Assembly: GCA_016709385.1 (NCBI GenBank)
Contig: JADJMW010000003.1
Coordinates: 1 to 25,259 of the forward strand
Length of the DNA stretch: 25,259 nt
Origin: Candidatus Rubrivivax defluviihabitans
GTDB taxonomy: Bacteria; Pseudomonadota; Gammaproteobacteria; Burkholderiales; Burkholderiaceae_C
Reading direction: 5' to 3'
Position 1 is the first letter of the stretch; every line of letters begins with the position of its first letter. Positions 7,597-15,349 of the stretch are shown here, in pieces. The notes beneath the pieces are model-generated. The model had not been told where the DNA came from, searched no databases, and was given only the letters and a program-made list of their open reading frames with translations. The translations under genes and the position numbers were made by a program.

Positions 7597-8793
7597 TCAG
7601 GCGTCGCCGCCTGCTCCTCCCCCAGGGCCGACCAGCAGCGTGCGCAGTTGATCGAAGTGCTGGAACTTCAGGTCCAGATGGCGAGCTGCGTCGACCGAAG
7701 TGATGCGATTGGCGGCCATCGCCTCCAGCACCAGCTTGGCGAAAGGCCGACCCGCTCGCCCGAGGGTCTTCTCGGCCGGCGAGGCAAAGCCCCCAGCGCG
7801 CGCAGGGAGCGCGGCGACGAACTCGGCCCATTCCCCACGCCAAGCCTGATAGCCGGCCCAGGACATGTAGCCCGACTCACGCTGTCGCGTCGCCAGCGCG
7901 AGCGGCGTCAGACGGAACCGACGCGCCAGACGCTGCACGTCGGCGACGGACCAAGTCAAATCCGGACGCGGCACCGAGCCCACGGCATGCTGCAACGCGG
8001 CTTCCGGAAGCAGGGCATGACTCGCAGCGCCTTCCGCAAAGCGCTCCACTTCCGACCACTCTTCGGCGCTGCGCGTTTCGTGCAGCGCGGGCCTCTCCTC
8101 CTGCCCGCACGCCAGCATCAGGTGCACCAGCTCGTGCAGCAGCGTGAAGACCTTGGCCTCCGGCACCGCCTCCTTGCTGTTGATGCCCACCACGGGCAGC
8201 GGCCATTCCAGCAGCGACAGGCCGCGGGCCTCTTCGAGCGTGACCTTCGCGAACTGGAACACCAGCACGCCGGCAGCCTCGGCCGCCGCACGCCACGCCC
8301 GCCACGCCTGCCAGCCATTGGCCCAGCCGAGCTGGGCCTCGACGGTGACGCCAAGGTGCTCCCTCAGGCGCAGAGCCACAGCCGCGGGCCCTTCGTTCAG
8401 GTGCGCGGAGAGCTCGAACGAAGGCAGCGGCTCGCCGAGTTCATCGAACAGGTCCAGGGCCACGCCACGCCGGTTGAGCATCCGGCGAAGGGCCAGTCGC
8501 AACGCAGGCGACTCCGCCCCCACCGCCACGCCCGGAAGCCGCCGGTACTCGGAGGCCAGCGGGGGTAGCTCAGGCGGCGCAGCCTGGAAGAAGATGCTAA
8601 GCGGCCGATGGAAGAAGCGCGCCAGATGCTCGGCCTGTCGGAACGTGGGCTTGCGCTCACCCTGCTCCCAGGCGAGCACACGCTCGGGCTTGACCTGCAG
8701 GGTCTTGGCCACCTGTTCGGGTCGCCAGCCGCCCTCGGTGCGGGCCCAGGCGAGCACGCTGGGGTTGACGGGGGCGAACTCGATGGTGGACAT
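7597..8793 (-). CDS. XRE-family regulator with ImmA/IrrE metallopeptidase domain
   Basis: The gene is intact and encodes 398 aa. A helix-turn-helix spans about residues 10-62 (WRPEQVAKTLQVKPERVLAWEQ). An ImmA/IrrE-type zinc peptidase domain spans about 170-300, with HELVH at 220-224 (VFTLLHELVHLML) and the downstream Glu-rich helix (EVERFAEGAASHALLP). This COG2856 architecture acts as repressor/antitoxin for PIN-like or similar toxins, and can switch genes through proteolysis. It starts 13 bp after the hsdS stop and ends next to the DUF4411 gene, so all three are probably one transcript. GC content and codon use match the neighbours. Confidence 0.9.
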   Translation of the reverse strand: MSTIEFAPVNPSVLAWARTEGGWRPEQVAKTLQVKPERVLAWEQGERKPTFRQAEHLARFFHRPLSIFFQAAPPELPPLASEYRRLPGVAVGAESPALRLALRRMLNRRGVALDLFDELGEPLPSFELSAHLNEGPAAVALRLREHLGVTVEAQLGWANGWQAWRAWRAAAEAAGVLVFQFAKVTLEEARGLSLLEWPLPVVGINSKEAVPEAKVFTLLHELVHLMLACGQEERPALHETRSAEEWSEVERFAEGAASHALLPEAALQHAVGSVPRPDLTWSVADVQRLARRFRLTPLALATRQRESGYMSWAGYQAWRGEWAEFVAALPARAGGFASPAEKTLGRAGRPFAKLVLEAMAANRITSVDAARHLDLKFQHFDQLRTLLVGPGGGAGGDA

Positions 8794-8806
8794 GGCAAGG
8801 CTGGGA

Positions 8807-9450
8807 TCAGGCCAGGGATCGTACGGCCTCGTTCGCTCGTCCGAAGGCTTTGGCCAGGATGGCCTGCCGCAGCGACTGCGCGCGTTTCAGGTTCGCGTCG
8901 ACCTCGGCTTCGACTTCGCGGACGATGGAGAGGCGGCGGTCGACTTCGGCGACGATGCGGTGCTGCTCATCATCGGGCGGGACCGGGATCGGTAGACGCG
9001 CCACCTTGCCAGTGCTCAGCGTATGCAGGCCGGAAGTGGAACTTGAGACTCGCTCGATTTCGTGACGACCGCCGGGCGACAGAAGCCAAGTCATTGCCCA
9101 TTGCGGCGTGACTCGGCCATTGAAGCGAACCTTGATGAGATGGTTCTGGTGCACGCAGTTCTCGATCGAACCATCCCACAGCGCGACACGGCCGATCTGA
9201 TCGGGACTCCCGTTGCCCTCGACGACCAGCACGTCGCCTCGGCGCACGAGCAACTTGTCAAGCTCCTGGTCCGCCACGCCCATGTACTCGATCTCGTCGA
9301 GCCGCAACTCGTTGGCGTACACGTTGGCCACGCGCAGATAGGGCAACTTGCGCGGCAGACCCTCGCGTTAGGGTTCTTGGTCAGTCCGCTGATGACCTGG
9401 GCCACATCGCCGATCGTCGTCTCGGTCCATTCTGCGCGCCGCTCGTCGCC
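8807..9450 (-). pseudogene. hsdS: hsdS, half of a type I restriction specificity subunit
   Basis: One target recognition domain and one coiled-coil spacer are present. The domain begins WTETTIGDVAQVISGLTKNP near 9435. It continues after a frameshift near 9365 as LPYLRVANVYANELRLDEIE, then GDVLVVEGNGSPDQIGRVAL and SSTSGLHTLSTGKVARLPIP. The coiled coil is EQHRIVAEVDRRLSIVREVE followed by RAQSLRQAILAKAF, and TGA is at 8807. A full HsdS has two such halves (about 400 aa); here only about 210 residues exist. No start codon is seen before the MFS stop at 9503, so the first half was lost. DNA specificity cannot be read from sequence. Confidence 0.75.
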
Positions 9451-9502
9451 TGGAAGCGCGCCAGGCGCAAACAGCCCTGGCCACAGTCCCTGCGGGCGTG
9501 CG

Positions 9503-10726
9503 TCACCGTGCGCGAGCGCGGCCGGAAGGGCCAGCTGCCGACCTGAGCGCCCAAGCCAGCAGCAGCGCAGCGCCACTCCACAGCAGCACCGGCAGCGCGT
9601 CGAGCAGCCCACCGCCGGCCTCGCGCAGCACCGCCGCCGTGCCGCTGGCCACCAGCACCAGGCGCAGCATCGAAGCGCCCGCCAGGCTGGACGACACGGC
9701 GCCGCTGAAGCGCCCTTCGCGGCCGACATGGCCCAGCGCCAGCGCGGCCATGAAGCCGCCCGCCAGCATCGCCGCCCAGGCCGCGCCGGCCAGCGCCTGC
9801 GCGCCGGCCAGCACGTGCAGCGAGGGTGCGGCCAGCGCCACCGCGGCGGCGGCCGCGCCCAGCGCCGCGCCGGCGGCCACCAGCCGCAGTTCGCCGAACT
9901 TCGGCGCCAGCTTCATCGCCGGCCACAAGGCCAGGTTGAAGGCGGCCCAGAATACCGGCAGCCACAGCGGCAGTGCATCGGCGGCCACGAAACGGCGGAA
10001 CTGCGCCGCGGCATTGAGGCTGGTGTGCAGCTGCAAGGCCAGCGCCGCCAGCAGCGCCGCGGCCAGCAGCAGCAGCCAGCGGGAGGCGGCGGCAGGCGGC
10101 TGCGAGGGCGTGCTCACCGCCACGGGGCGCGGCGCCGCATGGCGCTCGGCCCAGGCCAGCGCCAGCGCCGCCAGCACCACGCCGGCGCTGGCGCACACGA
10201 AGGGCCAGCGCGGGTCGGCACCCTTCAGCCACAGCGCCAGCCACGGCGCGACGGCCGCCGCCAGGCCCAGCCCCAGCATCGCCAGCGCCACCAGGCCCGG
10301 CTGCGCGGGCTTGGCCGCATGTCTGCCGATCAGGTTGAGCGGCGGCGCGCGCAAGGCCGACGAGGTGGCCGTCCACAGCAGCGTCACGGCCACGAAAACG
10401 GCGGGTGATCCCTGCGGCGCCAGCCAGGGCAGCGCCAGGAATGCCGCCGCCGACAGCACGGTGGCGCCGGCCAGCCAGGGCGCGAGGCGCCGGTGCAGCG
10501 CCAGCACGCGGTCGGAGGCCACACCGCAGGCGTAGTCGGCCAGCACGAACACGGCCTGATCGACGACCAGCAGCCACAGCACCGCCCGCGGCGGCAACCC
10601 GGCCTGCGCCGCCAGCGCGGGCAGGAAGACGACATAGACCGTCCAGCTCAGCGCCAGCGCCAGCTGCGCGGCGGCCACGGCCAGGCCCAGCCCCTTGGGC
10701 GACGCTGGTGTGGTCGGCTGGTCCAT
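9503..10726 (-). CDS. MFS transporter
   Basis: The gene is intact and encodes 407 aa from ATG 10726 (MDQPTTPASPKGLGLAV). An upstream ATG at 10840 exists, but the extra 38 residues are low-complexity. About twelve hydrophobic helices are visible in two groups of six, separated by a loop around residues 195-215 (RHAAPRPVAVSTPSQPP). The first cytoplasmic loop holds a GVASDR motif of the MFS loop 2-3 type. It is very Ala/Leu-rich and the substrate is not apparent. It lies at the boundary of the defence island: its stop is followed within 60 bp by the truncated hsdS. It is not visibly coupled to the lipoprotein gene (255 bp upstream). Confidence 0.8.
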   Translation of the reverse strand: MDQPTTPASPKGLGLAVAAAQLALALSWTVYVVFLPALAAQAGLPPRAVLWLLVVDQAVFVLADYACGVASDRVLALHRRLAPWLAGATVLSAAAFLALPWLAPQGSPAVFVAVTLLWTATSSALRAPPLNLIGRHAAKPAQPGLVALAMLGLGLAAAVAPWLALWLKGADPRWPFVCASAGVVLAALALAWAERHAAPRPVAVSTPSQPPAAASRWLLLLAAALLAALALQLHTSLNAAAQFRRFVAADALPLWLPVFWAAFNLALWPAMKLAPKFGELRLVAAGAALGAAAAAVALAAPSLHVLAGAQALAGAAWAAMLAGGFMAALALGHVGREGRFSGAVSSSLAGASMLRLVLVASGTAAVLREAGGGLLDALPVLLWSGAALLLAWALRSAAGPSGRARAR

Positions 10727-10885
10727 GCCTTGGCAGCATAGGGCCAAGTCCATCCCGGGTGGGGGCTGCGACTGGCCGTTTCCAACCGCCCGAGCGGCAC
10801 CGGCCGGTCTGCGCCGGCGAGTGGCCGGATTCGACGCCAACGGCGCGATTCATGCCAGGCGTGCAGCGACCATCACGAAAGAGCC

Positions 10886-10905
10886 AAGGGCGTGGATACG
10901 CCCTT
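10886..10905 (-). terminator. Candidate hairpin after the lipoprotein gene
   Basis: AAGGGCGT-GGAT-ACGCCCTT forms a perfect 8-bp stem with a 4-base loop about 75 bp past the lipoprotein stop and 160 bp before the MFS start. No T-run follows on the minus strand, so it may be a Rho-dependent site, a processing site or a weak terminator. Confidence 0.35.
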
Positions 10906-10980
10906 CGTGCCTGGTGTCCCGATGGCCACCAAGGTGCCCGAACCCGGAACGGTAGCGCTCGAACCGCCGCAGCGCCCGTT

Positions 10981-12222
10981 TCAGCGCGGCGCTTCGAACA
11001 CGGCGTCGTGCCGGCCGCTGCGAAGCTCGGCGTCCCAGGCCTGGCCCACGCGTTCGACCCATGCGCGGGCCTCGGCGCTGTACGAGGCGCCCGGCGCCAC
11101 GGCTTCGTACACCGCCACGTGGCCCCGCCCCATCGACACGTGCAGGCGCACGCTGGTGCCCGGCGGCTGCCACACCTGCCGTGGCGGCTGGCTCGTTGGC
11201 GCGGGCTCGGGCACCCACTGGCCGCCGGCAAAGGCCGTGTCCAGCCACTTCTGCATCGCAGCCAGGCCGGCGCTGCCCATCGGGCCGATGCGGTACTCGA
11301 CATGCTCGCCGCCGAACGGCAGCCACCGCCCCTGCCAGGGCCAGGGGGTTGCGTCGAGGCGCGGCTGAAGGCGGTCGTGCCCGCTGGCGTGGCGCACCCA
11401 GGCGTAGTGATGCGCCAGCCACGCCGGCGTGGCATCGGCCGGCTCGCGCAGGCGCATCGCGGCAGCGTCGATGGGTACGGCGAGGCGGCGGTTGTGCACG
11501 AAGTCCACCACCAGCAGGCCGGGCTGGTTGGCGTCATCCGAGCCCAGTGCCGCAAACGCCGTGCGCTGGGGCGCAAACGCCAACGCCGGCCGGCCCATCA
11601 CGTTGAGCCCGGCCTGCGGCTGCGCCGCGCCGCCGGCGCGGTCCAGCCAGCCGTCGTAGCGCATCAGCTGCAGCGTGTGCACGTCCAGCACCGACCGCTT
11701 GCCGCGCAGCCAGCGCCCGCCTTCCAGCACCGTTTCCGACGAGGCCGTGCGCCGGATGCCGAACTGCAGCACCGGCCCGGGCTGGCCGGCCTCGCTGTCC
11801 AGCCACTGCAGCGCGACGCCGTCGGTGCTGGGCTCGGGGTCGAAGTGGCGCACCACCGGCTGGCCGCCTTCCACCGTCACCAGGTGCACATCGGTGTTGG
11901 CCAGCAGCAGGGCCGGCTGCGGTGCCCCGGGAAGGCGCAGCACGGTCCAGAAGCGGTCGCTCTGCCGCGTGCCGTGCTGCACCACCACCGGCTTGCCCTG
12001 GTGGCGCACGCTGAAGGACGTGACCTCCATGGTGCGGAACGGGTTGCCGCTGGTGTTGGGAAAGCCCCCCGCAGACACGCGCCGGCCCTCGGCGACGATC
12101 TCGAACGGCCCGTGCTGCAGCGTCTCGCGCTGCGTGGCGCTGCCCACGCCGCAGGCGGCCATCAGGGCGGGCAGGGCGGCCAGCAGGCGGGTCCACCGGC
12201 GCTGTGGTTGCGCGGGGGTCAT
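10981..12222 (-). CDS. Hypothetical secreted protein, possible lipoprotein
   Basis: The gene encodes 413 aa from ATG 12222 (MTPAQPQRRWTRLLAALPAL). Two Arg residues, a hydrophobic stretch and then MAAC at about residue 22-25 resemble a lipoprotein signal, though Met at -3 is atypical. The mature part is rich in beta-type segments with many Trp, Gly and Pro; visible stretches include FEIVAEGRRVSAGG, LLVVDFVHNRRLAVPI and the C-terminal AEARAWVERVGQAWDAEL. I do not recognise a named domain. It is probably periplasmic or outer-membrane-anchored. A 16-bp perfect palindrome lies about 87 bp upstream of the start and may control it. Confidence 0.65.
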   Translation of the reverse strand: MTPAQPQRRWTRLLAALPALMAACGVGSATQRETLQHGPFEIVAEGRRVSAGGFPNTSGNPFRTMEVTSFSVRHQGKPVVVQHGTRQSDRFWTVLRLPGAPQPALLLANTDVHLVTVEGGQPVVRHFDPEPSTDGVALQWLDSEAGQPGPVLQFGIRRTASSETVLEGGRWLRGKRSVLDVHTLQLMRYDGWLDRAGGAAQPQAGLNVMGRPALAFAPQRTAFAALGSDDANQPGLLVVDFVHNRRLAVPIDAAAMRLREPADATPAWLAHHYAWVRHASGHDRLQPRLDATPWPWQGRWLPFGGEHVEYRIGPMGSAGLAAMQKWLDTAFAGGQWVPEPAPTSQPPRQVWQPPGTSVRLHVSMGRGHVAVYEAVAPGASYSAEARAWVERVGQAWDAELRSGRHDAVFEAPR

Positions 12223-12308
12223 GGGCGGGCTTCCGAGGCGGACGGTGGTGGGCACGGGCCGCAGTGTGCGCGCAGCGCGCGGGCGGCGTCCAGCCACCCC
12301 GGTCCTTC

Positions 12309-12324
12309 ATGGAGAGCTCTCCAT
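12309..12324. promoter_or_regulatory. 16-bp perfect palindrome, candidate operator
   Basis: ATGGAGAGCTCTCCAT is perfectly self-complementary and lies in the 184-bp gap between higA (stop 12407) and the lipoprotein gene (start 12222), both on the minus strand. Position and symmetry suit a dimeric regulator of the lipoprotein gene. No clear -10/-35 pair is visible around it. Confidence 0.4.
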
Positions 12325-12406
12325 AGCGACCCGGAAGCGCCGCTCGCTTCAGCGACCTGCCCGCCTGGGAGCAGTCATCGGTGCACGGCAGTCGGTCGTG
12401 CTGGCG

Positions 12407-12715
12407 TCAAGTCGGATGCAAAGGCTGAGCCACCAAGCGCACGCCAAGCGCGGTGCAGACGCGGTTGACCGTGTCGAAGCGCGGCGCGCTGCCGGGCCGC
12501 AGGGCCTTGTAAAGCGCTTCCCTCGTGATACCTGCCGCCTTGGCAATGTCGGTCATGCCACGAGCGCGGGCGATGTCGCCCAGTGCGGCGGACAGCAGCC
12601 CCGCGTCGTTGGCCTGCAGGATGTCAGTCAGGTATGCCGCAATGGCCTCTTCACTGTCGAGGTAGGGAGCGGCATCAAACGCCGGCAGTTCGTCAACCTT
12701 GATTCGTGCGCTCAT
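12407..12715 (-). CDS. higA: HigA-type antitoxin (COG3636 addiction module antidote)
   Basis: The protein is 102 aa from ATG 12715 (MSARIKVDELPAFDAAPYL). The N-terminal part is the toxin-binding segment of this group (YLDSEEAIAAYLTDILQAND). The C-terminal XRE-type helix-turn-helix includes GMTDIAKAAGITREALYKAL and ends FDTVNRVCTALGVRL. The gene follows higB by 14 bp (toxin first, antitoxin second), the usual HigBA order. It is expected to repress its own promoter, and a matching palindrome lies before higB. The gene looks intact. Confidence 0.9.
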   Translation of the reverse strand: MSARIKVDELPAFDAAPYLDSEEAIAAYLTDILQANDAGLLSAALGDIARARGMTDIAKAAGITREALYKALRPGSAPRFDTVNRVCTALGVRLVAQPLHPT

Positions 12716-12729
12716 CTTCGCTTCCTCTC

Positions 12730-13023
12730 TCAATCCAGAAGGGCGGCCAGTGCCTTCGCACGCCGGATGTCGCTCTTCTGTGTGCGTTTGGCCCCACCGG
12801 CCAGCAGGACAACAAGGTGGCCGCCCCGCTGCGTGAAATAGATGCGCCATCCGGCTCCGATGTGGATGCGAAGTTCGGAGACGCCGTCGCCTACTGATTA
12901 CACGTCGCCAAACAGTCCTCGTTCAAGCCGCTTGATCCGCGCGACCAAGACACCGCGAATCGACGCGTCTGCCAACTGGTCGAGCCAAGAAGTGAACTCA
13001 GGGAGCGGCTTCACGCTGAACAC
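12730..13023 (-). pseudogene. higB: HigB-type toxin (COG3657, RelE/ParE superfamily) with in-frame stop
   Basis: From GTG 13023 the frame reads VFSVKPLPEFTSWLDQLADA, then IRGVLVARIKRLERGLFGDV, then TAA at 12898-12900. It continues in the same frame as SVGDGVSELRIHIGAGWRIYF and LVVLLAGGAKRTQKSDIRRAKAL to TGA at 12730-12732. Together this is the complete 97-codon family, with the stop in the place where the group usually has Lys or Glu (GDVK-VGEGVSELRI). AAA or GAA to TAA is a single substitution. HigB cleaves mRNA at the ribosome; this copy would give a 41-residue fragment unless read through. There is no frameshift. Confidence 0.8.
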
Positions 13024-13029
13024 GGTTGA

Positions 13030-13058
13030 AATGTAATCGATCGAATACACTGCGTCAA
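13030..13058 (-). promoter_or_regulatory. higBA promoter with operator palindrome in the spacer
   Basis: On the minus strand TTGACG (13058-13053) and TACATT (13035-13030) are separated by 17 bp, a good sigma70 layout. The spacer holds TGTATTCGATCGATTACA (13049-13032), an imperfect 18-bp palindrome around TCGATCGA that overlaps the -10. The predicted start of transcription, about 7 bp past the -10, falls on or next to the GTG start of higB (13023), so the mRNA may be leaderless. Confidence 0.55.
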
Positions 13059-13320
13059 TCCGGCTCGTCGGACTGCCGCCTGCGCAGGCTCAGGTCCAAA
13101 GTCCGCGCACGCGATCGCGGTTTCGATACCGCACAGGTGATGCTTCACCGCGCTGCGACTGCAGCCCATCGGTGCAGCGGTGTTCTCTGCATCACGCGCT
13201 CGCCCATGCGGCCGGACTGCGCGACCAGCAGGACCGGCATCCCTGCTGCCATCCGCGCGGCCAGGCGGCGTGGCAACTGGGGCAGCGCGAAGCCAGCGAC
13301 AGCCCGGCGCCGACGACTGG
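13059..13320. other. Gap between higBA and phoX without a recognised gene
   Basis: The segment is GC-rich. It must hold the plus-strand promoter of the phosphatase gene and possibly its true N-terminal codons in another frame. I see no clear promoter, RNA or repeat. Confidence 0.5.
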
Positions 13321-15294
13321 ATGCATCGCGCCGGGCACAGAATCGGTCCTCGCCACGGCTTGCATCGACCGCGCCATGCCCAGGACTTCTGCACCCTGGA
13401 GGAAAGCAACCGCTCCTCCAATCCCAGCCTCCACGAGGTCTCCGACCCGGCGCGTCGCACCGTGCTGCGCGGCGGCATGAGCGTGGCGGCAACGGTCTTC
13501 TTCGCCGGCATGGCCGCTTGCGCCGGCAAGCCGCCGGGCGTCGCCGGGCCGCGGCTCGGGTTCAAGGGCATCGCCGCTTCCCGGGCCGACGCCGTGGTCG
13601 TGCCCGAGGGCTACACCGCCCAGGTGCTGGCGCCCTGGGGCGAACCGGTGGGCATCGCCGGGGCCATGCCGGCCTGGGCACCCGATGCTTCGAACAGCGC
13701 CGCCGAGCAGGCGCTGCAGATGGGCATGCACCACGACGGCCTGCAGTTCCATGCGCTCGAAGGCAGCCGCCGCGGCCTGCTGGTGAGCAACCACGAGTAC
13801 ACCGACGACGGCCTGCTGCACCCGGGCGGCATGCAACCGTGGACGGCGGAGAAGGTGGCCAAGAGCCAGGCCGCGCACGGCATCTCGGTGATCGAGATCG
13901 AACTCGAGGCCGGGCGCTGGCAGATGGTGCGCCCCTCGCGCTACGCCCGGCGTTTCACCGCCGGCACGCCATTTGCCGTCTCGGGCCCGGCCGCCGGGCA
14001 CGCGCTGATGAAGACCGCCGCCGATCCCGGCGGCCGGCGCGTGCTGGGCACGCTGAACAACTGCGCCTCGGGCATGACGCCCTGGGGCACCTGTCTTTCC
14101 GGCGAGGAAAACTGGGCCGGCTATTTCCATCCGTCCGACCAGCCCACGGCGCACGAGCGGCGCTGGGGCCTGCGCAAGAACCAGTGGTACCGCTGGCACG
14201 AATACGACCCGCGATTCGACACCGTGCGCCATCCGAACGAGCCGCACCGCTTCGGCTGGGTGGTCGAGATCGACCCCATGGACCCGACCAGCGTGCCGGT
14301 CAAGCGCACCGCGCTGGGCCGGGCCGCGCACGAAGGTGCCACGGTGGCGGTCACGGGCGACGGCCGCGCGGTGGTCTATTCGGGCGAGGATGCGGCCTTC
14401 GAATATGTCTACAAATTCGTCAGCCGCGACCGCATCCGGCCTGCCGGCGGCGGCCTGACCGCGGCACAGGCCAACGCCGACCTGCTGGACCACGGCACGC
14501 TGTACGTGGCCCGTTTCGACGCCGACGGCAGCGGCCGCTGGCTGCCGCTGGTGCAGGGGCAGGGACCGCTCACGCCGGAGCGCGGATTTGCCGATCATGG
14601 GGACGTGCTGATCAAGGCGCGCCAGGCCAGCGACGCGCTGGGCGGCACGAAGATGGACCGCCCCGAATGGATCGCCGTCGACCCGGCCAGCCGCTGGGTC
14701 TACTGCGCGCTCACCAACAACAGCGCGCGGGGCGCCAGCGGCCACCCGGGCACCGATGCCGCGAACCCGCGCGCCGCCAACACCATGGGCCACGTCATCC
14801 GCTGGCAGGAAGAGGGCGACTTCGGCGGCGAGCGCTTCCGCTGGAACCACTTCGTGCTGGCCGGCGATGCCGCCAACGAACGCGCCGAGGCCCGCGGCAA
14901 CGTCGATGGCGACGCCTTCGCCTGCCCCGATACGCTCGCCCTCGGCCCGCGCGGCGTGCTCTGGATCGGCACCGACGTCGGTTCGCGTTCGCTGAACCAG
15001 GGCGAGATGGCACGCCTGGGCAACAACCAGCTGCTGGCCTGCGATCCGGCCACGGGCGAGGTGCGGCGTTTTCTCGTCGGGCCGGTCGGTGCCGAGATCA
15101 CCGGCTGCAGCTTCACCCCCGACGGCACGACGATGTTCGTCAACATCCAGCACCCGGGCGAATCGCCCGGCGACCGCAGTGACGCGGCGGCGCCGGGCCA
15201 GCACTCGAACTGGCCCGACTTTCGGCCGGGCGGCCGGCCCCGCTCGGCCACGGTGGCGGTGCGCAGGAACGACGGCGGCGTCATCGGCGCCTGA
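13321..15294 (+). CDS. PhoX family alkaline phosphatase (DUF839), Tat-exported
   Basis: The reading frame is intact. PhoX enzymes are periplasmic Ca/Fe-dependent phosphatases that release phosphate from organic esters. The twin-arginine signal is ARRTVLRGG followed by the hydrophobic MSVAATVFFAGMAAC. Typical family motifs follow: NHEYTDDG, NCASGMTPWGTCLSGEENW (with the metal-binding Cys and Glu-Glu), HPNEPHRFGWVVEIDP, RAAHEGATV, DRPEWIAVDP, NTMGHVIRW, FACPDTLALGPRGVLWIGTD and the C-terminal RSATVAVRRNDGGVIG. I use ATG 13321, which leaves a 45-residue pre-Tat region (family members carry 30-60). The segment DFCTLEESNRSSNPSLHE is typical, but the codons before it are not, so the start may be shifted. 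It is most likely induced by phosphate limitation, though no clear Pho box is seen. Confidence 0.9.
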   Translation: MHRAGHRIGPRHGLHRPRHAQDFCTLEESNRSSNPSLHEVSDPARRTVLRGGMSVAATVFFAGMAACAGKPPGVAGPRLGFKGIAASRADAVVVPEGYTAQVLAPWGEPVGIAGAMPAWAPDASNSAAEQALQMGMHHDGLQFHALEGSRRGLLVSNHEYTDDGLLHPGGMQPWTAEKVAKSQAAHGISVIEIELEAGRWQMVRPSRYARRFTAGTPFAVSGPAAGHALMKTAADPGGRRVLGTLNNCASGMTPWGTCLSGEENWAGYFHPSDQPTAHERRWGLRKNQWYRWHEYDPRFDTVRHPNEPHRFGWVVEIDPMDPTSVPVKRTALGRAAHEGATVAVTGDGRAVVYSGEDAAFEYVYKFVSRDRIRPAGGGLTAAQANADLLDHGTLYVARFDADGSGRWLPLVQGQGPLTPERGFADHGDVLIKARQASDALGGTKMDRPEWIAVDPASRWVYCALTNNSARGASGHPGTDAANPRAANTMGHVIRWQEEGDFGGERFRWNHFVLAGDAANERAEARGNVDGDAFACPDTLALGPRGVLWIGTDVGSRSLNQGEMARLGNNQLLACDPATGEVRRFLVGPVGAEITGCSFTPDGTTMFVNIQHPGESPGDRSDAAAPGQHSNWPDFRPGGRPRSATVAVRRNDGGVIGA

Positions 15295-15297
15295 ACT

Positions 15298-15344
15298 CCC
15301 GGCTTGCCGGCACGCCGGGCCACCTGCGCGGCGCGCCGGCGCAG
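15298..15344. terminator. Bidirectional hairpin cluster between convergent genes
   Basis: Two stems lie in the 55-bp gap between the phoX stop and the DUF3237 stop. CCCGGC...GCCGGG spans 15298-15319 and has an inner TGCCGGCA. CTGCGC...GCGCAG spans 15324-15344 and has an inner GGCGCGCC. They are GC-rich without T-runs, so termination in both directions is plausible but unproven. Confidence 0.45.
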
Positions 15345-15349
15345 CGCGT

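Noticed and set aside
9381..12468. Long open frames overlapping the MFS and lipoprotein genes (731 aa minus at 9381-11576, 687 aa plus at 10405-12468)
   Set aside because: Both lack domain signals and follow third-position GC of the real genes on the minus strand.
12706..12897. Small plus-strand open frame opposite higB
   Set aside because: It lies wholly antisense to the recognised toxin gene and has no ribosome binding site or family resemblance.
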